This document shows positions 1 through 8,872 of a stretch of 64,000 nt of DNA, piece after piece. The stretch comes from Pacificimonas pallii. Lineage in GTDB: Bacteria > Pseudomonadota > Alphaproteobacteria > Sphingomonadales > Sphingomonadaceae. The stretch covers positions 310,001 to 374,000 of the forward strand of contig NZ_JAGSPA010000001.1 in NCBI RefSeq assembly GCF_019204005.1. Direction: 5' to 3'. Under the pieces are notes generated by a model. The model was not told the origin of the DNA. It was given only the letters and a program-made list of their open reading frames with translations, and did no database searches. Positions within the stretch are counted from its first letter, which is position 1; the number at the start of each line of letters is the position of its first letter. The translations under genes were made by a program, and so were the position numbers.

Positions 1-130
1 TAACGATCGGCTCGGCAGTCGCGCCGTCAACCTTGCGGCCTTGGATAGCGGGCACCGTCAGGCGGCGCACAGGCTCCGGCACCGGGTGCGCGCGAGAGGT
101 CGAGGTGTCGAGTGTGAAGGTCGTGGACAT
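1..130 (-). CDS. panB: 3-methyl-2-oxobutanoate hydroxymethyltransferase, N-terminal fragment
   Basis: Only the first 43 codons are inside the window; the gene runs off the left edge. PanB transfers a hydroxymethyl group from 5,10-methylenetetrahydrofolate to ketoisovalerate in pantothenate and coenzyme A synthesis. The ATG lies at 128-130. The visible peptide begins MSTTFTLDTSTSRAHPVPEP and continues with RRLTVPAIQGRK. This resembles, from memory, the N-terminus of sphingomonad PanB, which precedes the conserved core. The catalytic core is not visible, so the call rests on the N-terminus only. The DMT transporter ends 11 bases upstream on the same strand, so the two may be co-transcribed. Confidence 0.6.
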   Translation of the reverse strand, partial: MSTTFTLDTSTSRAHPVPEPVRRLTVPAIQGRKVDGATAEPIV

Positions 131-141
131 GGGCGCAGGCT

Positions 142-1002
142 TTAGCGTGTGAATTGCAGCAAGGCGAGGCCGGCGGCCAGGATGAACGCAGCGGCAATAC
201 GGCGCGCGCCAAGCCCCTCTTTCAGGATAAGCGCCCCGAACAACGCGGCGAAGACAACCGATGTCTCTCGAATTGCCGAGACCCGCGCCGCTTCGATCAG
301 CGAAAACGCATATAGCGCCGCGCCGTAGCTGAGGATGGACAGCGCCCCACCCGCAACGCCGTAACGCCATTTCTCCTTCAATAGCGGCAAATACTGTTCC
401 CGCCTGCGCCAGATGGCGAGCGGCGTGATGCCGACACAGTCAAAGACGAACAGCCAGACGATGAAGGTAAAGGGTGAAGGCGCGATCCGCACGCCCGCTG
501 CGTCCGTGACATTATAGGCGGCGATCCCGGCCGCAGTCAGCAGGGCAAAGAACAGCGCCTTTCCGTCAGGGTGCGCGTCGATGCGCATACCGTCCGCGGG
601 CAGAGCGAACCAGATCACCGCTATGGTCGCGATGATCAGGCCGCCAATGGCAAGCGCTGGCAGGGTTTCACCAAGAACGAACCATGCGAGTATACCTGTC
701 AGCAGCGGCGCGCCGCCCCGCATGATCGGGAACACCAGCGACAGGTCGCCATGTTTCAGCGCGCTGATCAGCGCCAATTGATAGGCGAAGTGCATTGGCA
801 CCGCGATGGCGAGCGCGCGCCACGTCGCCTCGTCCGGGAAGGGCACGATGAAGATCGCCGGCAGCGTCAAAAGTGATGCGCTCAGTTGCAGAATGGAACG
901 CGAGACGAGGATATCCCCGCCCATCTTCACACTCAAATTCGCCAGGGCGAGCGTGATCGCCGAGAAAAGCCCAAGCGCCAGTGCGAGAAGCGTCGGGGTC
1001 AC
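142..1002 (-). CDS. DMT-family (EamA) membrane transporter
   Basis: A 286-residue inner-membrane protein of about ten hydrophobic segments arranged as two EamA-type halves (roughly residues 1-135 and 145-283), the usual size and layout of drug/metabolite transporters. The second half carries the typical run near residues 230-260, with RETSVVFAALFGALILKE followed by a short basic turn. Start is GTG at 1002; the next ATG lies beyond the first membrane helix and would remove it. The substrate cannot be read from sequence; amino acids, nucleotides or drugs are all possible. It lies just upstream of panB on the same strand. Confidence 0.85.
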   Translation of the reverse strand: MTPTLLALALGLFSAITLALANLSVKMGGDILVSRSILQLSASLLTLPAIFIVPFPDEATWRALAIAVPMHFAYQLALISALKHGDLSLVFPIMRGGAPLLTGILAWFVLGETLPALAIGGLIIATIAVIWFALPADGMRIDAHPDGKALFFALLTAAGIAAYNVTDAAGVRIAPSPFTFIVWLFVFDCVGITPLAIWRRREQYLPLLKEKWRYGVAGGALSILSYGAALYAFSLIEAARVSAIRETSVVFAALFGALILKEGLGARRIAAAFILAAGLALLQFTR

Positions 1003-1102
1003 GCCCGCCAGCGCCTGTCACCGATGCGAACGAAGGCGCGGCGCACCTTTGCATGAACGGCGGGCGGAACGGCCGCATGGGTGAAAATCGTCGGCACGCG
1101 CG

Positions 1103-1453
1103 CTACAGCAGCCCGTTCGCCGTCCATTCCGCCTCGTTGAAGCCAACCAGCACCTTCTCGCCATGTTCGATGACCGGACGTTTGATCAGCGACGGGTTTT
1201 CCGCCATCAGCGCGGCGGCACCGGCGAGATCTTCGGCCCGTGCCTGCTCGGCCTCGTCCAGTTTCCGCCAGGTCGTGCCGCGCTTGTTCAGCAGGCGGTC
1301 CATGCCGACCGTCCTGGCCCAGCCCTCAATCCGGGCCGCATCGGCCCCGGCCTTCTTATAGTCGTGAAATACATAGGCGGTGCCCGCCGCATCCAGCGCC
1401 TTCTTGGCCGTTCGTACCGTGTCGCAATTGGGTATGCCGTACATCTTGGTCAT
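1103..1453 (-). CDS. ArsC/Spx-like thioredoxin-fold reductase (YffB type)
   Basis: A 116-residue small thioredoxin-fold protein. It opens [20 protein letters not shown], the signature of the YffB branch of the arsenate reductase (ArsC) family, with the single active-site cysteine at residue 10. The conserved Lys-Arg-Pro after the third strand is present (SLIKRPVIE). YffB-type proteins are usually glutathione-dependent reductases rather than true arsenate reductases, so no arsenic role is claimed. The ATG at 1453 overlaps the purT stop by 4 bases (ATGA), pointing to translational coupling. A start 30 bases further upstream is open but adds residues not typical of the family. Confidence 0.82.
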   Translation of the reverse strand: MTKMYGIPNCDTVRTAKKALDAAGTAYVFHDYKKAGADAARIEGWARTVGMDRLLNKRGTTWRKLDEAEQARAEDLAGAAALMAENPSLIKRPVIEHGEKVLVGFNEAEWTANGLL

Positions 1454-2625
1454 GTCTTGTCTCCGTAAACTATGCGCACGCATCCGGCGGCGTTGATGGC
1501 GGCGGCGCGTGCCGATTCAGCATCCGCCGCGCGGGCGAGCGCAACGCCCATGCGGCGGTAGGGGCGGGTGACGGGCTTGCCGAAAATGCGGACGTCCACA
1601 TGATCGGCGGGCACTGCCAGGGCTTCGGCGATTCCCGATACCGAGAAATCCTCCGCATCGCGATCGGCAAGGATCACGGCGCTCGCTGCGGGTCCGAACT
1701 GCGTCATCCCGGGAATCGGCAGGCCGAGAATCGCGCGGGCATGCAGATCGAACTGCGTCAGGGCCTGGCTGGTCAGCGTGACCATACCGGTATCATGCGG
1801 GCGCGGGCTGAGTTCGGAAAAGATCACCGCATCGCCCTTCACGAAAAACTCAACGCCGAAAATGCCGTGCCCGCCAAGGGCATCGACCACGCGCCGGGCC
1901 ATATCCTGCGCGGCGGCGAGCGCGGCACCTGTCATTGCCGCCGGTTGCCAGCTTTCGCGGTAATCGCCGCGTTCCTGACGGTGTCCAATGGGCGCGCAGA
2001 AATGGACGCCGTCCTGCGCACGGATTGTCAGCAATGTAATCTCATAGTCGAAATCAACGAACCCCTCCGCGATCACCCGCACCCGGTCGCCGCGCATACC
2101 GGCGGCGGCATAGTCCCATGCGGCGTCAAGATCGGCGAGATCGCGCACGGTACTTTGTCCCTTGCCGCTGGAGGACATGACGGGTTTCACCACCAGAGGC
2201 ACACCAATGGCGGCCGCCGCGGTGCGCAATTCCTCTGCGCTTTCGGCATAGCGGTAGGGCGACGTCGTCAAGCCAAGCGCGCGCGCCGCCAGATCGCGGA
2301 TCGCATCGCGGTTCATGGTCAGCTGCGCGGCGCGGGCGGAGGGAACGACGGTGAAACCCTTCGCCTCATAGTCCGCCAGCACCTCGGTCCGGATCGCCTC
2401 GATCTCGGGCACGATAAAGTCCGGTTGGTGGCGCGCGATCACCCGCCCCAGCGCATCGCCGTCCAGCATCGAGAAGACCTCCGCCTCGTCCGCGACCTGC
2501 ATCGCGGGCGCGGCGGGATAGGAATCGCAGGCGATGACGTGGCAGCCCAGCCGTTTCGCCGAAATGACGAACTCGCGGCCCAGCTCGCCGGAGCCCAGAA
2601 GGAGGATTTTCGCTGTCGGTGTCAT
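1450..2625 (-). CDS. purT: Formate-dependent phosphoribosylglycinamide formyltransferase
   Basis: PurT makes formyl-GAR from GAR, formate and ATP, the folate-independent third step of purine synthesis. The 391-residue protein is an ATP-grasp enzyme of normal length. Visible marks are the N-terminal nucleotide-fold motif [12 protein letters not shown], the glycine-rich ATP loop SSSGKGQST, and the metal/ATP region [16 protein letters not shown]. The ATG at 2625 has GGAAAGAGA upstream; an open extension to 2685 lacks family similarity. It is followed at once by the overlapping ArsC-like gene. guaA, another purine gene, lies about 3 kb away but in a separate unit. Confidence 0.95.
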   Translation of the reverse strand: MTPTAKILLLGSGELGREFVISAKRLGCHVIACDSYPAAPAMQVADEAEVFSMLDGDALGRVIARHQPDFIVPEIEAIRTEVLADYEAKGFTVVPSARAAQLTMNRDAIRDLAARALGLTTSPYRYAESAEELRTAAAAIGVPLVVKPVMSSSGKGQSTVRDLADLDAAWDYAAAGMRGDRVRVIAEGFVDFDYEITLLTIRAQDGVHFCAPIGHRQERGDYRESWQPAAMTGAALAAAQDMARRVVDALGGHGIFGVEFFVKGDAVIFSELSPRPHDTGMVTLTSQALTQFDLHARAILGLPIPGMTQFGPAASAVILADRDAEDFSVSGIAEALAVPADHVDVRIFGKPVTRPYRRMGVALARAADAESARAAAINAAGCVRIVYGDKT

Positions 2626-2705
2626 CGCAAATCTCTTTCCCGGCTGTTCGTCCCTGGCTGAGGCTCTAAACGGATCGTCAGGCAATGACAGCCTTGGAAA
2701 TGAAC

Positions 2706-3050
2706 ATGCCGCATCTGATCGCCGAACATTCGAAGGACGTCGAAACGCGAAACGCCATTCCTGCGCTGTTCACCGCCCTGATGAAGGCATGCGACATCAA
2801 TCCCAGCATTGACGCGGCAAACGTCAAACTGCGGGCGCAGGGATTCCACAGCTATCTGGTCGCGGGCGAGATCCGCGCCTTCCTGCATCTGTCACTGGCC
2901 ATGATGGGCGGCCGCAGCGATGATGAGAAGGCGGCATTGTCGGACGCGCTGATGACGGCGGCCATATCGGCCATGCCTGTCAGTACCGAGATCACTGTTG
3001 AGATCCGCGATACGCACCGCGCGTCCTACCGGAAACGCGCTGGCGCCTAG
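2706..3050 (+). CDS. 5-carboxymethyl-2-hydroxymuconate isomerase-like tautomerase
   Basis: A 114-residue member of the tautomerase superfamily, closest to the HpaF/CHMI group that isomerises 5-carboxymethyl-2-hydroxymuconate in homoprotocatechuate breakdown. The start at 2706 places a proline directly after Met (MPHLIAEHS), the catalytic Pro-1 after Met removal. The conserved run [17 protein letters not shown] is also present. No other hpa catabolic gene lies nearby, so the true substrate may differ. It is convergent with nth, and the two stop codons overlap by 4 bases. An in-frame ATG at 2685 is possible but would bury Pro-1. Confidence 0.8.
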   Translation: MPHLIAEHSKDVETRNAIPALFTALMKACDINPSIDAANVKLRAQGFHSYLVAGEIRAFLHLSLAMMGGRSDDEKAALSDALMTAAISAMPVSTEITVEIRDTHRASYRKRAGA

Positions 3051-3736
3051 CGAGCCTTATTCTCCCACAGACATAGATCGCGCAGGAAGCAGTCGCTGCA
3101 TTTGGGCGCGCGGCTGGTGCAGATTTTCTTGCCAAACTGGATCAGCCAGAAATGCCCCTCGGCCTTTGCCCATTCGGGTGCGCGTTTGTCCAGGCGTTCG
3201 GCGACCTTCGCTTCGGTCTTGCCGGGCGCAAGGCCGGTGCGATTGCAGACGCGGCCGACATGCGTGTCGACCGCGATCACATTCGCGCCGAATGTGAAAC
3301 TCATGACGATGTCAGCACATTTGCGGCCAATGCCGGGCATCTCCATCAGACCCGCGCGGCTTTCCGGTACGGTGCCGCCTCTTTCCATCAGGGCAGCGCA
3401 GAACTTCCGAATGGACTTCGCCTTGTTGTTGTAAAGGCCGGCCGGGCGGATGGCATCGATCAGCGTATCGTCGTCCAGCGCCAGCATCGCTTCGGGCGTC
3501 TTCGCGATGGCGAACAGTTGTTCCGCGGCCTTCGCCGTGTTGGTATCGAGCGACTGTGCGGACAGCATGCAAGCGACGCAGGCGCGAAAGGCGTCGGGCT
3601 GGCCCTTGGGGCCTTTGGCGCCGCCATGATCATCGCGCCAATTGCCGGGCATGGCATCCGACAGGCGCCGGAACATGGTTTCGACATCCAGCGAGGCGAG
3701 CTCTCGGGGCTGAAGCGTCTTTTTCGCTTTGGCCAT
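3047..3736 (-). CDS. nth: Endonuclease III (DNA glycosylase/AP lyase)
   Basis: Base-excision repair enzyme that removes oxidised pyrimidines and nicks the abasic site. The 229-residue protein has the helix-hairpin-helix EMPGIGRKCAD with the catalytic Lys139, the catalytic Asp157 in AVDTH, and a C-terminal [4Fe-4S] motif C-X6-C-X2-C-X5-C at residues 206-222. A short insert near residues 31-48 (rich in Gly, Lys and Asp) precedes the first conserved helix. The gene follows a paralogous glycosylase by only 3 bases on the same strand, so the two are probably co-transcribed. Confidence 0.95.
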   Translation of the reverse strand: MAKAKKTLQPRELASLDVETMFRRLSDAMPGNWRDDHGGAKGPKGQPDAFRACVACMLSAQSLDTNTAKAAEQLFAIAKTPEAMLALDDDTLIDAIRPAGLYNNKAKSIRKFCAALMERGGTVPESRAGLMEMPGIGRKCADIVMSFTFGANVIAVDTHVGRVCNRTGLAPGKTEAKVAERLDKRAPEWAKAEGHFWLIQFGKKICTSRAPKCSDCFLRDLCLWENKAR

Positions 3737-3739
3737 GCC

Positions 3740-4465
3740 CTAGTGAACGCTGATCCCGCCAGCCGGTTCTACGCCCACTTTGCCGCATATGCCGGCAAGC
3801 GGGCAGCGCGCGCAATCCGGGGATTTCGGGCGGCAGTAGGTCTGGCCCAGCCGCTTCATCAGCATGTGATGCTCGTCCATATCCATCGCCGACCAGTCGT
3901 CCGGCTGGGCCGGGACAATGGCATCATAGGCACGCCGCGTATCGGCGCTGCGCGAAACAAGACCAAGCCGCTGCAAAACGCGTCGGTGGTGCGAATCGAT
4001 GACCATGGCGGGCCGGTTCATGGTACTCGCATTCATGACACCGGCGCTGATCTTGCGGGCAATGCCGGGCAGCGTTTCCAGCCAGGCCATGGCATCCGCA
4101 ACGCTCATATCCCGAAGATGCGACAGATCCACATCGCCGCGCTGATCGACGATCGCGGTCAGCGCAGCCTTCAGCCGGGTCGCGGCGATGTCGGGAAAGG
4201 TGGCGGTTTCCAGAAACCCTTTCAGCTCAGTCAGCGGCGCACGGGACACGGCCAGCCAGCTGCCATAATGCGCCAGCATCGCGCGGGTGGAGCGGTTGGA
4301 CACCGCCGTTTTCGTGCGCGCGCCAATCACGCCCTGCACCAGCTGCGCCTCAGGATCGAAACGTGTACCCAGAGGCCGCGCATGACGCCCGAACCGCGCG
4401 ATCAGGCGCGCATGAATGTCGCGAAGCTTCGCGGCATTATCGTCAAGTCCAAGGCCAAGCTGCAT
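3740..4465 (-). CDS. Second endonuclease III-like DNA glycosylase
   Basis: A 241-residue HhH-GPD glycosylase that diverges from the nth gene directly after it. It keeps the catalytic machinery: Lys138 in the hairpin TLPGIARKIS, Asp157 in VIDSHHRR, and the Fe-S motif C-X6-C-X2-C-X5-C at residues 211-227. The hairpin reads GIARK rather than GIGRK, and the DNA-intercalating loop region differs, so substrate preference may differ from Nth. It is 3 bases upstream of nth on the same strand. Tandem Nth paralogues like this are less usual than a single copy. The ATG at 4465 has no strong ribosome binding site. Confidence 0.85.
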   Translation of the reverse strand: MQLGLGLDDNAAKLRDIHARLIARFGRHARPLGTRFDPEAQLVQGVIGARTKTAVSNRSTRAMLAHYGSWLAVSRAPLTELKGFLETATFPDIAATRLKAALTAIVDQRGDVDLSHLRDMSVADAMAWLETLPGIARKISAGVMNASTMNRPAMVIDSHHRRVLQRLGLVSRSADTRRAYDAIVPAQPDDWSAMDMDEHHMLMKRLGQTYCRPKSPDCARCPLAGICGKVGVEPAGGISVH

Positions 4466-4725
4466 CGCGCCGCAGGATGCACGAGTTCATCGAACGTATC
4501 AAGAACACCGCCTTGTGAAAAATTCTGGTGGTTCGCATGGCAAACATATTTCGCCTCAGCTACCGCGCCGTGGCAGACGGTTCCTATCGGGTCAGCCGAC
4601 AGACCGCATCGAACGGCAGCTTATGTGCGCGGGACCCTTGCGCGGAAAATAGTTGGACTCTGGGTTGTTCTCATCGCGCCTATTTCGCTAACCGCTGGTA
4701 CCTCCTTATCAGCGGGAAATTCGCT

Positions 4726-5628
4726 ATGGCTGTCCATCTACCAACACGGCGCCACATCGCAGGCGCCATTGCCCTTTTTCCTTTCGTCGCGGCATGCGCG
4801 GTGCAAACGGGTAGCGCGACCGGGACCGCCGATGATCCTGCACGCCGCTTCGTCGATCTGGAGGCGCGCGCCGGCGGACGCATCGGCGTGGCGGCACTCG
4901 ATCTGGAGGGAAGCGCCACAATTGCGCATCGCGGCGCGGAGCGGTTTGCGATGTGTTCCACTTTCAAATGGCTGCTCGGCGCCTTCGTCCTGCAACGGGT
5001 CGAGCACGGCGCCGAAGCGCTCGACCGGGTGATTATGGTCGAGGCGGATGATCTGGTTTTTCATTCCCCGGTGACGAAACCGCGCGCGGGACAGGGGATG
5101 CGCGTTGACGAACTGGTCAGCGCCACCATTCAAACGAGCGACAACACCGCCGCGAACCTGCTTCTGAAAGATCTCGGCGGACCCGCCGGATTTACCGCCA
5201 TGGCCCGGGACGCGGGCGACGCCATCACCCGGCTCGACCGGCTGGAGCCGGCCTTGAACGAAAATGTGCCGGGCGATCCAAGGGACACGTCGACCCCGGA
5301 CGCCATGGTGAAGATCATGGCGCACATGCTGTTCGGCGGCGGGCTTGGCGCGCCGTCTCAGGCCATCCTGCAGGACTGGATGGTGGGCGCGAAAACCGGC
5401 CTGAACCGGCTTCGGGCGGGCCTTCCCCCGACGTGGATTTCAGGGGACAAAACCGGCACCAGTGACCGCAACCAGTCGAACGATGTGGCCTTTGCGATAC
5501 CCCCCGCGGGATCAACGCGCGGGCCAGTCCTTCTTGTCAGCTATCTGAATGTACCGAACCCCATGGGCGTTGACGACGTGCACGCCGACATCGCGGCCAT
5601 TGTCACCGACCATTTCGGCATGGCCTGA
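4726..5628 (+). CDS. Class A serine beta-lactamase, probable lipoprotein
   Basis: A 300-residue periplasmic beta-lactamase with every class A active-site element in order: Ser78-X-X-Lys81 (CSTFK), the SDN loop at 138-140, Glu174 and Asn178 of the omega loop (EPALN), and the KTG triad at 242-244 followed by TSD. The N-terminus holds a signal peptide ending in a lipobox-like VAAC with Cys24, so it may be membrane-anchored. Cys77 precedes the nucleophile, as in several class A carbapenemases, but no partner cysteine is seen near the KTG strand. GGGAAA lies upstream of the ATG. No ampR-type regulator is adjacent. Substrate range cannot be read. Confidence 0.92.
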   Translation: MAVHLPTRRHIAGAIALFPFVAACAVQTGSATGTADDPARRFVDLEARAGGRIGVAALDLEGSATIAHRGAERFAMCSTFKWLLGAFVLQRVEHGAEALDRVIMVEADDLVFHSPVTKPRAGQGMRVDELVSATIQTSDNTAANLLLKDLGGPAGFTAMARDAGDAITRLDRLEPALNENVPGDPRDTSTPDAMVKIMAHMLFGGGLGAPSQAILQDWMVGAKTGLNRLRAGLPPTWISGDKTGTSDRNQSNDVAFAIPPAGSTRGPVLLVSYLNVPNPMGVDDVHADIAAIVTDHFGMA

Positions 5629-5634
5629 CGACCG

Positions 5635-7194
5635 CTATTCCCACTCTATCGTGCCGGGCGGTTTCGACGTGTAGTCATAGACCACGCGGTTGATGCCCTT
5701 CACTTCATTGACGATACGCGTGGCCACGTTCGACAGGAATTCGGCGCTGAACGGGTATACGTCCGCCGTCATGCCATCGGTGGAGGTGACCGCGCGCAGA
5801 CCGCAAACACGGTCATAGGTCCGGTGATCGCCCATGACGCCCACAGTACGCACGGGCAGCAGCACGGCGAAGGCCTGCCAGATCGCATCGTACAAACCCG
5901 CCTTGCGTATCTCGTCGAGATAGATGGCGTCGGCCTTGCGCAGCGTATCGCAGGCTTCTTTCGTCACCTCGCCCGGAATGCGGATCGCAAGACCGGGACC
6001 GGGGAAAGGATGCCTGCCCACAAATGGTTCCGGCAGGCCAAGCTCGCGGCCAAGCGCGCGGACCTCGTCCTTGAACAGTTCGCGCAGCGGCTCGACCAGG
6101 TCCATCTTCATGCGTTCCGGCAGGCCGCCGACATTGTGGTGCGACTTGATCGTCACGCTGGGGCCGCCGGTGAAGGACACCGATTCGATCACGTCGGGAT
6201 AAAGGGTGCCCTGCGCCAGAAAATCCGCGCCGCCGATCCTTTCGGCCTCTTCGTCGAACACATCGATGAAGGTCGCGCCGATGAACTTGCGTTTTTTCTC
6301 CGGGTCGGTGACTCCGGCAAGCCCCGCCAGAAAGCGCTCTTCGGCTTCGACGTGGACGAGCGGCATGTCATAATGCCCGCGAAACAGGCTGACGACCTGC
6401 TCCGCCTCGCCCGCCCTGAGGAGCCCGTGATCGACAAAAACACAGGTCAGCTGTTCGCCAATCGCTTCGTGGATCAGGACGGCCGCGACGGACGAATCGA
6501 CGCCGCCCGATAGGCCGCAGATCACTTTTCTGCCGCCGACCTGTTCGCGGATCTCGGCGATTTTCTGCGCACGGAATTCCGCCATCGTCCATTCTTCCTG
6601 AATGGCGCAGATGTGCCGCGCGAAATTCGCAATCAGCTTTCCGCCGTCGGGCGTGTGCACCACCTCCGGGTGAAACTGGACGCCGTAGAATTTGCGTTTT
6701 TCGTCGGCGACGGCCGCAAAGGGCGCATTGTCGGAATGGGCAACGACTTCGAAGCCGTCCGGCAGGTGATCGACCTTGTCGCCATGGCTCATCCAGACCT
6801 GATGCCGCTCGCCCGTCTGCCACAGGCCATGGAACAGCGCGCAGTCCTTCTTCACTTCAATGAACGCACGGCCAAATTCGCCCATATCGGCATTCTCGAC
6901 CTTGCCGCCCAGCTGGTCCGCCATGACCTGCTGGCCATAGCAGATACCGAAAACCGGAATGCCCGCGGTCAGAAAGGACTGCGGGATACCGGGCGCGTCC
7001 GCATTGGTGACGCTGTCGGGGCCGCCGGACAGGATGATGCCCTTCGGCTGCAGTCGTTCAAAGGCCTCCTCGGCCTTCGAATAGGGTGCGATTTCGGAAT
7101 AGACGCCGGCCTCGCGCACGCGGCGCGCAATCAGCTGTGTGACCTGACTGCCAAAATCGACGACGAGGATGGTTTCGGTGGGTGTGACGCTCAT
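5635..7194 (-). CDS. guaA: GMP synthase (glutamine-hydrolysing)
   Basis: Converts XMP, ATP and glutamine to GMP, the last step of guanine nucleotide synthesis. The 519-residue protein has the full two-domain layout. The N-terminal class I amidotransferase has nucleophile Cys85 in GICYGQQ and the His/Glu pair in QFHPEVVHT. The ATP-pyrophosphatase domain follows with the PP-loop GLSGGVDSS, then the C-terminal dimerisation domain ending [14 protein letters not shown]. Length is normal. It is convergent with the beta-lactamase gene, only 6 bases apart, and lies downstream of two secreted-protein genes on the same strand. Confidence 0.97.
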   Translation of the reverse strand: MSVTPTETILVVDFGSQVTQLIARRVREAGVYSEIAPYSKAEEAFERLQPKGIILSGGPDSVTNADAPGIPQSFLTAGIPVFGICYGQQVMADQLGGKVENADMGEFGRAFIEVKKDCALFHGLWQTGERHQVWMSHGDKVDHLPDGFEVVAHSDNAPFAAVADEKRKFYGVQFHPEVVHTPDGGKLIANFARHICAIQEEWTMAEFRAQKIAEIREQVGGRKVICGLSGGVDSSVAAVLIHEAIGEQLTCVFVDHGLLRAGEAEQVVSLFRGHYDMPLVHVEAEERFLAGLAGVTDPEKKRKFIGATFIDVFDEEAERIGGADFLAQGTLYPDVIESVSFTGGPSVTIKSHHNVGGLPERMKMDLVEPLRELFKDEVRALGRELGLPEPFVGRHPFPGPGLAIRIPGEVTKEACDTLRKADAIYLDEIRKAGLYDAIWQAFAVLLPVRTVGVMGDHRTYDRVCGLRAVTSTDGMTADVYPFSAEFLSNVATRIVNEVKGINRVVYDYTSKPPGTIEWE

Positions 7195-7227
7195 GCAGGG
7201 GCGGTTACGCCCGGGGAAGGATTCTGT

Positions 7228-7761
7228 CTAGCGCGGCGCGAGGGCGAAGCGCGTGATCCTGCCCGACGGCTTCACATCGCACTGGAAATCCGTTTCGCCG
7301 AAGGGCGCCAATGCGCGGCCCGTCACGCGGTGCAATATACCCTGAGGCTCGACAGCGCTAACAGACACAATACGCGCATCGAGCACGTCGTAATTGACAA
7401 CATCCTCGGCACAAGCCCGGGCAAGACTAAGCTTTTCGGGATCGGGCGGACCGATTTCGTCCGAATCAACCTCCCAGGAGAAGGACGGGATCAAGTCCTG
7501 CGAAACCTGCGCGCGCCGCACTTCCTTCGTCGCGCGCTTGCGCGCCAGCGTGTTATCATCAATGCCCAGCGCCTCTGCAACGACGTGCGCTGCGCCGTAG
7601 ATCGCGGCATCTACGCCCGCCTCGACCGCATCGGGCTCCGCCCAGCGGCTGCCTTCGCTTGGCGCTTCGTAGGTGTTGCTCAGTTCCGGATCGATTATCT
7701 GCGCCATTGCAGGTGCAGCGCAGGAAAGAAGAGCGCCCGCTGCGATTGATTTCATCATCAT
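7228..7761 (-). CDS. Secreted protein of unknown function, C-terminal two-cysteine domain
   Basis: Not recognised. The 177-residue product starts with three Met codons and a signal peptide ending near AMAQ, so it is probably periplasmic. The last ~70 residues carry a pattern shared with the protein encoded just upstream (7782-8357): an ACA helix, DAR[VI], V-X-P-X-G, [YH]RVTGR, F-X-C and an ITXF strand. Two conserved cysteines could form a disulfide. The middle region differs completely between the two proteins. The genes are 20 bases apart on one strand, so they look like a diverged tandem duplication in one transcript. GGAAAGGGA precedes the start. Confidence 0.65.
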   Translation of the reverse strand: MMMKSIAAGALLSCAAPAMAQIIDPELSNTYEAPSEGSRWAEPDAVEAGVDAAIYGAAHVVAEALGIDDNTLARKRATKEVRRAQVSQDLIPSFSWEVDSDEIGPPDPEKLSLARACAEDVVNYDVLDARIVSVSAVEPQGILHRVTGRALAPFGETDFQCDVKPSGRITRFALAPR

Positions 7762-7781
7762 GTCGGTCCCTTTCCGGCAAA

Positions 7782-8357
7782 TTAGCTGTAGCGGAAACCG
7801 GTGATCCGGCTACCGTCGGCAAAACAGGTGAAACTGTCAAATGGCACGCGCTCTTCGCTGGCGATGTCGGTCTCCATTCGGCCGGTGACCCGATATTCGC
7901 TGCCCTCTGGCGAGACACCGCCAATATAGGACACGCGGGCATCCGCGCCGTACCGGCGGCCGAGGGCTTCGGCCTCGCGGGCGCAGGCATTGATCGCGGC
8001 GCGTTCGGACGGGAAGCGACTGGCATATTCAGGGTCGGCCCGCGACCACTCGCCGTCGTCGTTCCAGCCCGCATCGCGGTCATCCACGCGGTCACCTGGA
8101 TAAGCGTCACCCGGATAGCGATCATCGGGGTAGGGTGCGGGCGGCAGCGGCTCGCCCCGGCGCTCATCGCGGTTACGGTTCTTGCTGCCGTTCAGGATGC
8201 CAACGACCGCGCCAAGAACAACCGCACCGATGATCGCATCGCCGACGTCGAAGCGGTCATGATTGTGCCGGTGATGGCGGCGATGCGCATCCGCCGCCGT
8301 CGCATAGCTGGACGCGAGCAGAGCGGCGATGATGCCGAGTCGGATGCTGGTAAACAT
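7782..8357 (-). CDS. Secreted protein with His-rich N-terminus and two-cysteine domain
   Basis: Not recognised. The 191-residue product has a signal peptide (MFTSIRLGIIAALLASSYAT), then a short His/Arg cluster (HRRHHRHNHDR), then a small hydrophobic Gly-rich helix (AIIGAVVLGAVVGIL) that could be membrane-inserted. A Pro/Asp/Tyr-rich linker (YPDDRYPGDAYPGD) follows, and the C-terminal domain is the one shared with the downstream gene. The His cluster could bind metal, but this is only a guess. The neighbouring paralogue has a different N-terminal part, so only the last ~70 residues are homologous. Confidence 0.65.
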   Translation of the reverse strand: MFTSIRLGIIAALLASSYATAADAHRRHHRHNHDRFDVGDAIIGAVVLGAVVGILNGSKNRNRDERRGEPLPPAPYPDDRYPGDAYPGDRVDDRDAGWNDDGEWSRADPEYASRFPSERAAINACAREAEALGRRYGADARVSYIGGVSPEGSEYRVTGRMETDIASEERVPFDSFTCFADGSRITGFRYS

Positions 8358-8425
8358 GCTTGGGGTGCCCTCCCGTAATCTGGCGAATCGCTATGCCCTG
8401 GCTTGGCTGTACCGGTCCTGAACCA

Positions 8426-8872
8426 TCATTCCGCCAGAGCGGAAAGCGCGGCGCGCCAATCGTCAGGCACATTTACCGGGCGCCGGGTTTCACGGTCGAC
8501 ATAAACGTGGACAAAGAAACCTTCCGCTGCGGGTTCCTGTTCACCCTCAGCGAAAATACCGACTTCGTAGCGCACGCTCGAGTTGCCCAGTCTTGCCACC
8601 CTGATGCCAGCCTCAACCGTCTGCGGGAACGCCAGCGCCGCCGCATATTGGCAGCCGGTTTCCACGACCAGCCCGATGACGGTGCCGTGTTCGATATCAA
8701 GCAGGCCCGCTTCGATCAGATGCGCGTTCACCGCCGTATCGAACCAGCCATAATAGACGACATTGTTCACATGGCCGTAGACGTCATTGTCGGACCAGCG
8801 TGTCACAATCGGTCGGAACACCCGATAGGCACTGCGCGGCTTCAATGGCGATCTGTCGGTTCTGGCGCTCAT
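8426..8872 (-). CDS. Acyl-CoA thioesterase, 4-hydroxybenzoyl-CoA thioesterase (hotdog) family
   Basis: A 148-residue single hotdog-fold protein. The motif TRWSDNDVYGHVNN, with the catalytic Asp in D-X-D-X-X-G-H-V-N-N, is the hallmark of the YbgC/FadM group that hydrolyses acyl-CoA thioesters. Its ATG overlaps the stop of the alcohol dehydrogenase gene by 4 bases (ATGA), so the two are translated together. That pairing suggests a shared pathway handling an aldehyde or alcohol and a CoA ester, but the substrate is unknown. Confidence 0.85.
   Translation of the reverse strand: MSARTDRSPLKPRSAYRVFRPIVTRWSDNDVYGHVNNVVYYGWFDTAVNAHLIEAGLLDIEHGTVIGLVVETGCQYAAALAFPQTVEAGIRVARLGNSSVRYEVGIFAEGEQEPAAEGFFVHVYVDRETRRPVNVPDDWRAALSALAE

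Noticed and set aside
1103-1453. Arsenate resistance gene
   Set aside because: The YGIPNCDT signature belongs to the YffB branch of the ArsC family, and no ars genes are nearby.
3152-5032. A 626-codon plus-strand open frame across both glycosylase genes
   Set aside because: It runs antisense to two genes with intact catalytic motifs and ends inside the beta-lactamase gene in another frame.
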